NCBI RefSeq assembly: GCF_050624435.1
Contig: NC_134541.1
Span: forward strand, 13,096,995-13,160,994
Length of the DNA stretch: 64,000 bases
Direction: 5' to 3'
Origin: Tenrec ecaudatus
Lineage: Eukaryota > Chordata > Mammalia > Afrosoricida > Tenrecidae
The notes beneath the pieces are model-generated. The model ran no database searches, was not told where the DNA came from, and was given only the letters and a program-made list of their open reading frames with translations. A program made the translations under genes and the position numbers. Below are positions 45,772 to 57,438 of the stretch, in pieces; position 1 is the stretch's first letter; every line of letters begins with the position of its first letter.

Positions 45772-46969
45772 CTAGGAGAGAAAGGAAGCCGGTGTGAAAG
45801 AAGGGAAAGACGACCCAGGTTGGGTCTTCTGGGGAAACGGAACACGCCTCGTGCCCCTGATGGCTCTCGTGGAGTTATAAAAACACAAGGAAGGGAGTGA
45901 GTGTGCCGTTTCATGAGTCATGTGGTCCTTTGCTTGTGTCCCAGGCAAACACGCTATCCTCAGTCTACAAACATCTGATGGGGCCGGGGGAGCTGTACAC
46001 AGTGACCCCGGGTTAGCGCCGGCCTGTCCGGGCACCAAGGAGCTGGCTCTCACATGCAGGCCGCAGCTCCCCACAGAACTGCAACCCCCGTGCTGCCAAC
46101 AACCTCAAGTGAAAATTCTGTGAAAATCCTGGAACTGAGCCGACCATCCAAGTTCAGGCATGTTTCCATAAAGCCGACAGGCTCATTATTCTCTCATAAA
46201 TTATCGACCAAAAATAATTCTCCCAGAAGCACCATGGGGCCAATTTATGACTGCTCTGCTACTCACTGGATAAATGGCTTCTAACTCTGCCAGCACCGCC
46301 GGGTCGCCATGGGAAGAAGTCCAACCAGCACCCCAGACCTGCTGGGTCACCAGGGGTGGGGTGTACGTGACAAAGCACACCAGAAGGCCACCTCCACAGA
46401 CCCTTTCCCCAGCCAAGGAGGAGCTTTCCTTTCCCCGTCAGCATGCAAAAAACTCCCCTCCCCAAACTCTCACTGGAATCCAGTGGATTCCAACTCATCG
46501 CCACCTCCACAGGGCTGCGGGAACGTCCTTCATTGAGACATGGGAGTTTACAAGTCAAAGGACCTGCGCATCAGCATGAGGTGTGTGTGTGTTTGGGGAG
46601 GGGGGAGAAGCCGGGTGAAGAGAGGAGATAATATTTATTTTTGCTACAAATCTCTGTACTATTTGAATGGTTCCATATTAGTAAGACAATAATACAATTT
46701 TTTTTTTCATTTTAAAGAGACCAACTTCACCTCACTGCTTGTGAGATTCCCAGAACTTGAAGGTAACACCAGGTTTGAGCACTTTTACCAAGGAGATGGG
46801 CAAGATGTGGTACTTTCGGTTTCAAACTGCACTTTCTTGAGTACTGTACTGCTAGGGAAGTGGGACCCCTTTTTATGGTTTCTGATTTCATTTTTAAGGC
46901 TAGTCTTTCTCTACTTAAAACCCCACTTTTCAGTTTCCTCTTCCTCTTGTAAATGAATAAAAGCAAACC

Positions 46970-47148
46970 TACTGGCAATGAGTCATAACAACCCGACAGA
47001 ACAGAGTCAGACTACCCGCTTCGGGTTTCTGAGACTCTACCTTCAAGAGAACAGAAAGTCCATCTTTCTCCAGAGTAGCTGGTAGCTGCGAACTGCTGAC
47101 CTTGCTGCTAGCAGCCCAAACATGTAACCTACCATGTCACCAGGCTCC
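46970..47148 (-). repeat. AfroSINE
   Basis: GGCAATGAGTCATAACAACC, AGAACAGAAAGTCCATCTTT, GCGAACTGCTGACCTTGCTG and CATGTCACCAGGCTCC. Confidence 0.85.
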
Positions 47149-47169
47149 TCTGGTAAATACATAACCTCC

Positions 47170-47320
47170 ACAAAGGCAAACCCATTGCTGTGCAATCCAC
47201 TTTACCCTGCAGCAGCGCTAGAGGGCTGCCATCCCACGGGAGCAAACAGCTGTCCCGCGCTTCTGTGGAGCTGCTTGCTGGTGGGTTCAAACCAAGTGCT
47301 TAACCCGGGAGGCACCTCTG
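47170..47320 (-). repeat. AfroSINE, diverged
   Basis: CATTGCTGTGCAATCCACTT, GCTTGCTGGTGGGTTCAAAC and CCGGGAGGCACCTCTGGC. Confidence 0.6.
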
Positions 47321-47335
47321 GCTACTGTATCTGTC

Positions 47336-47900
47336 ATCACAGCAGGCGCTGCCAGTTCGATGCACAACGGAACAAAACCCTGCCTGGTCCTGCCCCTTCC
47401 TCAGTCACTTCAGAGGGTGAGCACATTGCCGCAGCTACTTTGTCAATCCACTTCCTTGAGGGGCTGCTTCCTGTTGCTGACCCCTACTTTACTAGTTGGT
47501 CCCTCCTGAGAGGATGTCCACAATACACGAGATGGCGTCTTGCCATCCCTCCCTGCTGAGGAGCATTCTGGCTGTACTTCCTCCCAAAAAAATTTCTGTT
47601 CTTTTGTTAAAATTTTTACTGGGGGCTCGTACAAGTCTTATCACAATCCGTACATACATCCATTGCGTCAAGCACATTTGTACGTTTGTTACCATCATCA
47701 TTCTCAAAACATTTGCTTTCTACTTGAGCCCTTGGTATCAGCTCATTCCCCCACCCCGCTCCCCACTCCCTAGATTTTTGTTCTTCTGGCATTCCATGGT
47801 ATAGCTAATATCCTTGGCCGACACAGTAACTCAAGGACATCAACTCGTCATTGGTCCTCCTCATTTACTGTCTGGTTTTCACAACCCAACTTGAATGTGA
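47336..47900 (-). repeat. RTE-type LINE remnant, interrupted
   Basis: Afrotherian RTE phrases run in order: GAACAAAACCCTGCCTGGTC, GCATTCTGGCTGTACTTC, then after the interruption TTCTTCTGGCATTCCATGGT. The central part (47604-47774) is a later insertion. The coding sense is on the - strand and no open frame survives. Confidence 0.6.
47604..47774 (-). mobile_element. LINE-type 3' end inserted in the RTE remnant
   Basis: Reverse orientation of the family at 42297-43088: GGGGGCTCGTACAAGTCTTA, TCACAATCCGTACATACATC and CTCAAAACATTTGCTTTC. It is flanked by near-identical 11-base repeats TTTCTGTTCTT (47593-47603) and TTTTTGTTCTT (47775-47785). Confidence 0.7.
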
Positions 47901-48769
47901 TGATTAAGGCTTTTGTAACTACGCATCAAGCAGTTACACTTGGACATCAGTGATCAGTCTGGGGCTTAATGTCTGTTACTATTTATGACACACAAAGAAG
48001 CTTTGCAATGCATTGTGACATTCTTATTTATTATTATTACTTGGGAAAATCTTTTGATGCCCAGCGCTGAACTATGGTGTGGCAATCAATTGGGAAACGA
48101 CTCCTTTACCTTTCGAAACGGAGGTTCACTGCTAGGGCACATCAATCTGCCCACCAAGGAAATGAATTCATGCCCACACTGGCCAGCCACAGGGAATGAT
48201 GGCCCACGTACAAGGGGCTCCAATTTTGTTAGAAAGCTGTACCTTCCAATCAGTCAAAGAACTGGAGCAGTTTTATATATATAATTAATAGGCAGCCAAG
48301 TCAAAAAATCTTTGTTAAGAATGGTGTGGGTACAGTGTCTGATCTCTGACTTTACAGGAGGGAAAGGAGAATCGGACTCAGCATCAGCCCAAGGTGGACT
48401 GCTGTGAGAGAGAGGGTTACACATGCTCTGCCCTCCAACCTTCTTTACCAATCCTGATGCCACTGCCCTTCCCATCGCACGCTCTCCTTGTCTGCTGGGT
48501 TCCAGAGTAATCCAATGCACGGGTCACACCGAACTCACAGGCCACACTCAGGATTGAGGAATTCATTTGGGAAGTCAGCAGGTGACAAGGCAGGGTCAGA
48601 AATGTTCAGGGTACAGCCCTTTGGTCGAGAAGGTCTTCTCAGCAGTGCCTGAAAACACCCCTCTCTCTCGGCGGTCCCTGGCCCTCCAGCCCCTTGGCCT
48701 GGGCTTCTGAGATGTAAATCTTTTCTGGCGTAGAAAGCCTCCTCGTTCTCCCATGGAGCAGCGGACACT

Positions 48770-49290
48770 TCTGGGAGTCCACAGTATTTTCAATATTCTT
48801 TTCCAATAACTTAATTCAAATGCATCAAGTGCTCTCTGCTCTTCCTTCTACTCGCTGTCTGGCATTCACATGAATAGGAGGTGATTGAGACACAGGGCTT
48901 GAGTCTTCAAAGTGATGCCTCTGCTCTTTAACCCTTTAAAGAGGCCTCGTGCAGCAGAGCTGCACAATGCAGTAAGTCATTTGATCTTGCCTGCTTCGAT
49001 GAGCACTGATTATAGATCCAAGTAAAACAAAATTCTCAACCACTTCAATCTTTTCTCTATGAATCATGATGCTTTCTACTGCTCCAGTTGTGAGAATTTT
49101 GGTTTTCTTTTCAATGAGTTGCAATCCATACTGAGGGCCACAGTCTTTGATTTTCATCAGCAAGGGGACCACGGGCAATAAATAACTATTGAGCCCCTTC
49201 TTCCAGGATAAATCACATCACATAATTTCTAATCCTCCAAAGAAGGATGACTCGGAGTTTCTTGTTGGAGGGCACATCAAGCCTATCTGG
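48770..49290 (-). repeat. RTE-type LINE remnant, reverse transcriptase C-terminal part
   Basis: The frame at 49178-48936 (- strand) reads KDCGPQYGLQLIEKKTKIL, then IHREKIEVVENFVLLGSII, matching the distal reverse transcriptase region of RTE/BovB-type LINEs. Stops and frame loss on both sides show that it is decayed. Confidence 0.75.
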
Positions 49291-49492
49291 GGTCTAGCAA
49301 GTGACCCTGGACTGATGTGAAGTGCTACTTCTTACTCCATTCCATTCGGGCCTTTGCTTGCTCTGCAATAAAGCCTGGTTAGAATAAGGTTAATCTACTC
49401 CTGGTTTTGCATATACAACAGGTAAACTGGGCAATTTGATTCTTTCTTTTCTTTCTTTTTTTCCCTTTTGCTCAGAGTTCTGTCCAAGGTAA

Positions 49493-49569
49493 GAGGGAGC
49501 TTCAAACGTTCATGGAAAAATGGAATTAAATGATCGTGGAATTTCCCCCAAAATGTTCGAAGCCCTCTC
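49493..49569. mobile_element. Mariner-like MITE
   Basis: Terminal inverted repeats: AGAGGGAGCTTCAAACGTTC on the left pairs with GAACGTTTGAAG-like sequence in inverse on the right (ATGTTCGAAGCCCTCTCT). About 77 bp with no coding capacity. Confidence 0.65.
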
Positions 49570-51421
49570 TTCTGTACCAATGGTGACTCAGCACTATATA
49601 GTCAATGAGAATAAATACGTGAACTTAAATAATACAGGAAAAAGCACACACCCCCAAATTCAAAGTGAACCAACCATCCAGTCATCTGCTATAAAGGTGA
49701 GTGTCTGCACAGGCTCCTGAGAGAAGAAGCATGATTAAAAGGAGTTAAAGCATGATGAAAAAAGAGCTGAGAACTGGATCTTTCTTTCTTCTGTCTAGTT
49801 CTATAGGTGTGTAAAATCATTATTTCCAGAGGAAAAATAACGGGCCCAAATTACAGAATTCCATGAAGCATATAAAGTTACTGAGAACTCTGAACAAGGG
49901 CCAAGGAACTTGATTTAGGGCTTCAAGTTAAGGTTGGGTTTGTCTAAAGGAAAATAAAAAGCATGCACATCCATTTGAAGTAACAACGCAGTAGAAAGGA
50001 AAACGGAAAGTACGTTTTCAGAGCAGACAGCCACTGTCTACATCAGCACCATCTGAGGAGCGGGGACGCTCGGCCAGCACACGGCTTGCCACTGCTGCCT
50101 TTCTGTGACTGCGGACGGAGAAGCACCTCCGGGCTGCAAGAGGAAGGCTGCGAACACGCACTCTCCCCAAAAGAATGAAAAGCCCACACTGCTCTGGCAG
50201 CTCCATCTGGGTCCCTTTTCAGCACAGAACTTGGGAATTCTTGGAACTGTGGCTCTCTCACTATTTTGTTTCAGTGTGCTCCGCGAACAGCTGGAAGTTT
50301 CTCCTTCAATTTCCAGAGCTCAGTTGAACCCAGAGCTATTTTGACAGCTCTGTCAGCATTTCAAAACTCCAATGGAATGTCCTCTAACTGAATTAAAAAA
50401 TAGCTTTTGGACACCAGCTTGCTTTCCATGGAAGCACTCTTAGCTTTCCAATCCCCTGAGTTAGCAGCGATCGTATCTAAAGCAAGACCCATTTTCACTT
50501 CCAACGCCTCTCGTGGAGACTTGGCTATTTGGGCTGCAGTAGTTCCGCAAACCTATGGCCTGGGAGCTCTGGCTGCTGCCCCAACATTATCCCACCTCAC
50601 CCCAATTCTGGGGTGGCCCCCACCTGACCAGAGTCGGTCCTGTGACTTCTGGTGGCGACAGAGCGAGGGAGAGGCCACTGCTCCCTCGCACTTACTACTG
50701 TAAGGAGAAGCAGCTCACAGTTGAAGGGAGCGACCTTCTGGAGAGGGATATCCGAGAGCGAAGCTGAAGCAAAGGGAGGCATTGTTGAAAATGGAGAGGC
50801 ACACTTGATCCAGCTAAGCCTGGCGCTAGCCCAACCTGCAGTTTTTCAGTTATGTGAACCATGTATTAGGAATACCCAACCTTTCCTTGGACTCCATTTG
50901 AATTGGGCGTGGTCCCTAGAATGGGAAGACTCCTCCAACCGTTCAGACTTTAGGCAGCATGTAAAAGAACATGCATGTCGTTTAAACACAGATGTGCGCG
51001 TGTCATCTGAAAGTCACTGTCACGGGTAGCTCTATGGCAGATACTTCAACACAACGGCAATGCAAGCCAGAATGTGGGCTTCCCGCCTCTCCATTGGGTG
51101 AGCCGTAGCATTCTGGCTTTTGCCTTTTGAGTCAGTGGTTACTGGTGCTCGACAATCAAATCCTCACAGAAGAGCAGCACCAGGAGGGAGGGGGGATTCC
51201 TCTTTCTTGCAGGCCTCCCTAGCCCCAGGACACTTTCCTGTGCTCTTACTCCCAGAACTAGATCTCACACTGCCTTGTTGCCCTGACCTCTTCCAATCCC
51301 TAAACCAACTGGTCCCTGGCGGGGGAATTTCCATGACGGCAAAGGCCCCATGGTGTGGTGGGGTCCATCTTCTTTGAGCACACTGGGGTCAGACATTTGA
51401 TCAACGTCCTACATTTTAAAA

Positions 51422-51605
51422 TTCCACTGCCCTCGATTCCATTTCCGACGCATAACAACCCTACAGGGCAGGGCAGAGCTGCCTGGTTAATCTTTGTGGG
51501 AGGAGAAAGCCTCATTTTTCTCCCAAGGAGCGTATGGTAGGTTCCAACCGCTAACTCTTGCAGGTAGCAGCTCAATGCGTGACCCACTAAAGCCACCAGG
51601 GCTCT
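51422..51605 (-). repeat. AfroSINE
   Basis: ACTGCCCTCGATTCCATTTC, GGGCAGGGCAGAGCTGCC, GGAGAAAGCCTCATTTTTCT and AAAGCCACCAGGGCTC. Confidence 0.85.
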
Positions 51606-52732
51606 TTCTGGATCAACGTTAGGCGTCTAGTTCCAAGAAAGAAGAAGAACTGGCCTTTGGGGAGCCACCAAAGATGTCCTAACACATACGTACACACTGG
51701 TGTTCACTGACCTGCAGTTACCCAAGCATTCCCTCCGCATTCCAAACTAAATCGTAATTTTCATTTTCACACACTCGATACCTAAAGGCGCACTAACAAT
51801 ATAGCTCTCCTAGGAAATTTGAAACTGACCACAAAATGATGAACTCCTTGGGTGGGGTGTTTTAAAGCTTTTCCTGAATGCCACAGAATAATGGTGTATT
51901 AGCTACGGAGGTATTTTCAACATGCCTAAGAGCAGAAAAGGAATGTCAAGGATCCATGCTTTCTTAGAGCCAGACAGACAGCTATCTCATCAGTCAAGGT
52001 TGTTAGAACCTGTTACGTAGGAAACAGGTACTCTCAGGAGTAAAACCAGTTTCTAACTCTTGACCGAGGATCTGTAAAGCCTGGTAACCAAGCATCCTCA
52101 AAATGTGACATCACCTGGGGGTCAAGAAGCTTTAAAGCAATGCAATGGGAGAGATCAGCTGAAGGTGGCATAGAGTGGGTGGACCAATTCACGAGCCAAG
52201 TATTTACTAATGCTAGGCCGGACTGCAGGTCCTGGGCAGGCGGCAGTTGTCCTTGAAGCCTACACGTGGCTGGAACTCGGAGTGAAGCAGCCTGGAGGGC
52301 ATGGCTTACCAAGCAGAGACCACAAAGCTCTGGTACTTGCTTGATTAGAGAGCCGGAGAGTCATGGCATCAGCAGGCAGGAAGGATGAGAGACTCAGGTT
52401 GGTCTGCTGCAGAGGCAGGGAAGACAGGGTGCAAGGCAAGGTTTGGCTATGCTACGGATGGGTGACTTCCAGCAGGATCTTTCTCCTCTCTGTGCCTCGT
52501 ATCCCTCAAACTGCAGGGCAGCTCCCAGCTGTGCCCGAGTCACTCACTCCTAGAGCCACAACTGGCTCAGAGCAAGCATTCAGCAAATGACGACAATGAC
52601 GGTGACCAGTAACTCTGAGAACAGACTGATGCTGGTGATAACCTTTCATCATTGTATTTGAGACGGCTGAGCATTCAGAATCGGGTTCTACCACTCCAAA
52701 CTCTACCCCCACCCCAAAATAACAACAACAGC

Positions 52733-52857
52733 CAAACTCACAGCCATCAATTCATTACTGACTCACAGCAAGCCTAAAGGGCAGGGTAGAACGCCCCGTG
52801 AGGTTCCGAGGCCGTAACTCTTTATGGGAGTAGAAAGTCCGTCTTTCTCCCAAAGGA
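52733..52857 (-). repeat. AfroSINE, first half
   Basis: CCAAACTCACAGCCATCAAT, AGGGCAGGGTAGAACGCC and TATGGGAGTAGAAAGTCC. The second half may continue at 52975 after unrelated sequence. Confidence 0.8.
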
Positions 52858-52974
52858 CAGGGAAACTTAGAAACAGGTGCTCGACTTGGCTCTTCTCACT
52901 TCCGTTGTGGCTGCGTCCTGTGCCGGTGCGACTTTCTTTTCTACAGACGCCTGTTTTCAAACCCACTCATGTCC

Positions 52975-53075
52975 TATAGCTCCTCCGCCTTTCTCCTGCG
53001 GAGCCCCTGGCGGTTTCTAACTGCTGACCTTGCGGACCGCAGTCCAACGCGTAACCACTAGGCCAGGGCTCCTCC
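52975..53075 (-). repeat. AfroSINE, second half
   Basis: TCTCCTGCGGAGCCCCTGGC, AACTGCTGACCTTGCGGACC and GCGTAACCACTAGGCCAGGG. Confidence 0.8.
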
Positions 53076-54319
53076 AAGCTACAGGCCCCTTCTGTAAAGA
53101 AGAGAAACTTGAGATGAAGCAGGCAGTTGAAGGAGAGGAAAAAACAGGACTTTGGACTAAAGCGGCCCAGAACGGCATCCAGCCAGCCGTGATGCCACGT
53201 CAAGGAAGGGTTGGGTTTCAGAAGCCAAGTGTGTCTGAATTGTGTGCCTCCTTACAATGGCTCAGAGAAGCAGCCCGCTGACCCCACCCTTGTGACGTCA
53301 CCAGACACAGTTAGATCATCACACAAACTAACCTGCCATGACAAGGGGGCAAGTTGAGCTGGTCAGAGAGGCCCAGGGAGGCTTCTGGAGGAAGCACTAG
53401 GAGAGCTGAGATTGGAAAGCAAGTTACCGAGGTGAATGGCGGGAAGATAGGCTTCAGACAGAGAGAACGCCGAAGCAAAATCCTGGGGCCAGAGAAAAGG
53501 TGGCTCATCCAAACCACAGTACCCAACTCTAACCCCCCACCGGTGGCCTCCCCCATTCAGTGACCCTACTCACAGGTCAGTGGGTGGGAATCGATGAGGC
53601 CAGAGAGGCAGCCAGGGCTAGGGTGTGCAGGGCCCCATCGACCATAGTAGCATGGTCCTCTTCATTAGGGGGACAGCGAGAAGCCATTGTGTGTGTGGGG
53701 ACTGTGACATACTAGAGCCCTGATTTGGAGGCGATGGCTCTGGCTGCTGGGTGGTGATGGACAGAGGAGATGCGACTCTCTAGAGTTCAGTTCCACCGTC
53801 ACAGGGACGCTGTAACACAGGGGGCTGAGGCCTGTGCCCAGTGCCGGGGGAGAGGGCGGGCAGTCCTGTTCTTCAGCCCCATCAGCACCTACTGCGGAAG
53901 GTAGGCACGAACACTTGGGCCTGAAGGAGTACAGGTAGGCCGTCGGGACTCAGAAAGACACTGTGTGTTGGTGAGGCTGTGGAGGAATGAGAACCCTCAG
54001 AGAAGGCTAGGGTGCTGCGGGTAGGTGCGTGGAGGGGTATGACAGTGGTGAAGCCACTTTGAGAGCAGGCTGGCAGCCCCTCACCAAGTTATACACCGGG
54101 GTACCACATGCCCCAGCAATTCTATATGAAAACCTACGTGCACACAAAGCCTTCGCCGGAGCATGACTCATCAGAGCTAAAGGTTGGAATCCATCAGACG
54201 GTGGCCCTTCACTGGCCTTCATTCCTGGAGCGAAACTCACCCTGATGGCTCAACTTGAAAGCAAAGAAGAAATGAGACTATGAGGTGAACCGAAAGGGAG
54301 GCACTGGTTAGCACAAAAT

Positions 54320-54530
54320 CCAGAGGGCCACACTTGGCCAGGGATACAGCAGCTCAGAAGGCAGGAGGGAGAGGCAGAGGGCACAGGGAATCAGACAACA
54401 CACCGAGGAAGTGGAAAGAGCGCTGTCACATCAGGGGGGCTGCAGCCAGTGTCACGGATCAAAACGTGTGTGAATTGTTAAGTCAAATTCCAACCTGCTC
54501 CGTGAACTTTCATCCAAAGAAATAACATTT
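54320..54530 (+). repeat. Retroelement 3' end, CTTTCATCCAAAG family
   Basis: CCAGTGTCACGGATCAAAAC and CCGTGAACTTTCATCCAAAG align in order with 61196-61395 and 42080-42296. Confidence 0.45.
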
Positions 54531-54652
54531 TTTAACTAAAATGCATTCAACAAAAAATTAAATACTACAGCATGGATGAATCTGAGAGATATTCGATAGT
54601 CACAAAAGCCATCTATTGTCTGACTCAATTAGATGAAATAGCTACAGTAGGC

Positions 54653-54828
54653 CAGGAGTCCTGGTAGAACTGTCCAGTCAGCAGTGGACCACTCATCGCA
54701 GACTGATAGTTCGAAACCCACCATCCACTCCGGGGAAGAGAGATGAGGCTGTCCATAACAATTTACTGCCTTAGGAACTCAATGGAGGGTCTCTCTGAGT
54801 TAACAACCGCTGACAGTGGACACCCCAG
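54653..54828 (+). repeat. AfroSINE inserted in L1
   Basis: AGGAGTCCTGGTAGAACTGT, GATAGTTCGAAACCCACC and GAAGAGAGATGAGGCTGTCC. L1 3' UTR sequence lies on both sides. Confidence 0.75.
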
Positions 54829-54969
54829 TTGGCAATTCTAGAGATGGGAAATTGATTTGCGGTTGTCTAGGGCTGTGGAGGACGAGAGGATTGGGGGTGG
54901 AGTGGATATTTGGAGAATACATAATAAAGTAAACCAGCACATGACTTTCTTCCACCAAGGGAAGAAGGT

Positions 54970-55112
54970 GAGCCTTGTTGGCTAGTGGTTACAAGTTGGG
55001 CTGAAGGTTGCCAGTTCAAAACCACAGTGGCTTGTGGGACAAAACTGGGCTTTCGACTGAGTTACAGTCTCAGAAACACAAGGTCGGCACTGACTGGGCG
55101 GTAGTGAGTGAG
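54970..55112 (+). repeat. AfroSINE
   Basis: GCTAGTGGTTACAAGTTGGG, AAGGTTGCCAGTTCAAAACC and GTCGGCACTGACTGGGCGG. Confidence 0.8.
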
Positions 55113-55395
55113 TCTGTGGAAGGGAAGGAGAGAGATGATCACTAGTGTCTATTCTGGAAGTACTAAGAGGCGTGGATTCTGATGGGGGCTCTGGAGGCTT
55201 CACCAGGGAGATGGCCTGGATAAGTCACGGGCAGGCAGAGTGGACCAGGGGCACACCAAAGGCCAGAGAACGAAAGTGCCATTGCCGCCAGGACAAGGAG
55301 CAGTCCATCGGGACTGCAGAGTGAGGCAATGCTTCCCCAACACCAGCCTTTTACCTCCTGCCACTTCATTTTTGCCATCGAACCCCCAAAGCCTA

Positions 55396-55564
55396 CTGTT
55401 ATTGACTGGATTCTGACGCATGGTGACCCTATGTCGTTTCCATGGCGGTAAATCTTTATGGGAGCAACCAGCCTCAGCTTTCTCCTGAGGAGCGGCGGGT
55501 GGGTTTGAACCTGGGGCCTCAAGGTTAGCAGTCCTACACTTAGCCAACAGCACCACCAGGGTTC
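55396..55564 (-). repeat. AfroSINE
   Basis: TTATTGACTGGATTCTGACG, GTAAATCTTTATGGGAGCAA, GGGTGGGTTTGAACCTGG and CAGCACCACCAGGGTTCC. Confidence 0.85.
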
Positions 55565-55973
55565 CTTCATTTTGTCACGATGAATTTGACAAAACTATGC
55601 TCTACTTGAAATTTTTCTTTACATCAACATGCTGGAAAATGTTTATATAATTCCTACAAAATAGAAAACCAACGGCCCACGCCATCAAAAGGAGGCAACT
55701 AACCCTCGGCCCGCAAGCAGGACCACACTAACAAAACAATCAGGTTCACCAGGAAGTGTCTCAGGGGCCAGGTGAAACCTTCCTCTCGAAGATTAAAATA
55801 AAATAAAAACATTTCCTTACAGACAGCCCCCATGGCATTGGAATAGACTGGATGTAGCGACGTATGGGATTGGAGGCCAAAAGACCTGTCAGCGGAGGGC
55901 TGTGAAAACCAGGCAAAATCTAGGGAGGTGGTGATGTGTGTACGTGCGGGGCAGGAGGGGAAGAGTCCAAATG

Positions 55974-56010
55974 GTGTGTGTGTGTGTGCGCGCGCGCGCG
56001 CGCGCGCGCA
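55974..56010. repeat. (GT)n(GC)n alternating tract, Z-DNA type
   Basis: Thirty-seven bases of strict purine-pyrimidine alternation, GT steps followed by about eleven GC steps. Confidence 0.95.
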
Positions 56011-56824
56011 GAGTCCAGATGTTCACCTCCACAGCTAACCTTCACCACAGCCAGGTGGTAAAAGGATTTCAATTCTGTTCAATAAGGTCTTGAAGGGAGA
56101 GAACATGACCTTATAAAGCATCCGTGATGAAAAGGAGAAAGTACGCCTCCCCAGTGGGCAAGTGTGGAAAAAGTACAATGAGATAAACTGAAAAGTTCTA
56201 GCCACTGCCACCGCCACCACCACCACCCGTAACAATTTACCAATGTCACCGCCACGCTCTGGCTTTGAATCTGTGCTGACGGAAAAGGCAGGCCTTGGCT
56301 TCCTCCTTCAAACACCACTTCAAAGAACTGGCCCTTGAGTTTGCATCTGCTATGATGGGCTCATGCCCTCCCGATGCAGGTGCATTACTTTAGCTGTTAA
56401 TTGCCACAGGACATGAGAGAGACCTACAAGCAGAGTAGAACGGCTGCTCCTGGAAGACTCTGGATCTTGCTGTTGATTTAAGGTAGCCTCTCTTCTCAGC
56501 TGTAAAGTAGCCGTGGGGGACCCAGGGGGCGGGAGGCCTAGGAGGCATTGACAGCCTCAGAGATCTATGAGTCGGAACTAACTGGCTGCCAGTGCATCTG
56601 GGGTCTGAACTATAAAGGGAAATGCAGTCGCTCTAGGAATTAACTGCCAATGACTTGCCTTAGTTGAGCTGAATGTCAACACAGACTTAGTAGTCAAGGT
56701 CAGAGCACCTGGGTGTAGTTTTACTAGGCTGGGCAGGGTGGGCGGGGGACCCAATCCGGCCTCCACCATCAACACCAGCAGAAATCACAAGCCTCCCCAA
56801 AAAGAAGCAGTTTCAGCTATTATA

Positions 56825-57017
56825 TTCCAACATCAAGCCCATGCCGACCCACAGCGACCCTATAGGACAGGGCAGAACTGCCCCTGTGAGTTTCCCATTC
56901 TGTAACTGTTTTTCGGGAGTAGAAAGTCTTGTCTTCCTCCCAAGGAGTGGCTGGCGGTTTTGAACCGCTGACCTTGCAGAGATAACAGCCGAATGCGTAT
57001 GCCACCAGGAGCCCTGT
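56825..57017 (-). repeat. AfroSINE, full-length
   Basis: ATCAAGCCCATGCCGACCCA, CTATAGGACAGGGCAGAACT, GGGAGTAGAAAGTCTTGTC, GAACCGCTGACCTTGCAG and GCCACCAGGAGCCC. Confidence 0.9.
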
Positions 57018-57357
57018 CATCATATTAGAGGTGAGTTAATTTAACGTGTGACCCAGCATGGCCGGTGGGCGAAAGATGTTATAAAATCCAAATGGTTCTT
57101 GGCAGAAGAAAGTGTCCCCAGCCTTGGTCTAGAGTGCAGACAGAGAAAGGACCTCGGAGCTGTGTAGATGGGGTTCTCCATCACCTTTATGAGCACATCC
57201 CCCGTGCCTGAGTCCCCGTGTTCTCATCTGTAAAATGGGATCATCAGGGCCTTCTGGGAGGCTGCAGGGAGGATCCGGTAGACTCAGCTCTGGACCGCAC
57301 TCAGTGTGGCTCCTGGGCCTCTGAGAGGGGCAGCTGTCATTACCAATCGGCACTTAC

Positions 57358-57438
57358 CTAAGGAGACGACTGCAACGCTCTCCGGCAAGAAGTGTAACCT
57401 GTATCGGATGAGTAAGTGGACCAGGATGATGCAGATCG
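57358..57438 (-). CDS. SLC9A8: SLC9A8 exon 3
   Basis: 81 nt, residues about 70-97. It completes Ala and reads ICIILVHLLIRYRLHF, then LPESVAVVSL and one base of Gly. It contains the rest of the first core membrane helix and the conserved LPES start of the next one. Acceptor after TTCCCACAG; donor GTAAGT. Confidence 0.96.
   Translation of the reverse strand, partial: RSASSWSTYSSDTGYTSCRRALQSSP

Larger units (their letters stand above)
53940..54945 (+). repeat. L1 LINE 3' remnant, interrupted
   Basis: GGTGAGGCTGTGGAGGAATG, ACATGCCCCAGCAATTCTAT, then GCATGGATGAATCTGAGAGA and ATAGTCACAAAAGCC, and finally GGTTGTCTAGGGCTGTGGAG. It is broken by the segment at 54320-54530 and an AfroSINE at 54653-54828. 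Confidence 0.6.
45772..57357 (-). other. SLC9A8 intron 3
   Basis: GT-AG intron of 11.6 kb, dense in repeats: several AfroSINEs, RTE LINE remnants, a mariner-like MITE, an L1 remnant and a GT/GC alternating tract. Unassigned parts include 49580-51420 and 51606-52730. A MIR tail (TCATCTGTAAAATGGGATCA) lies near 57205-57270. Confidence 0.7.
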
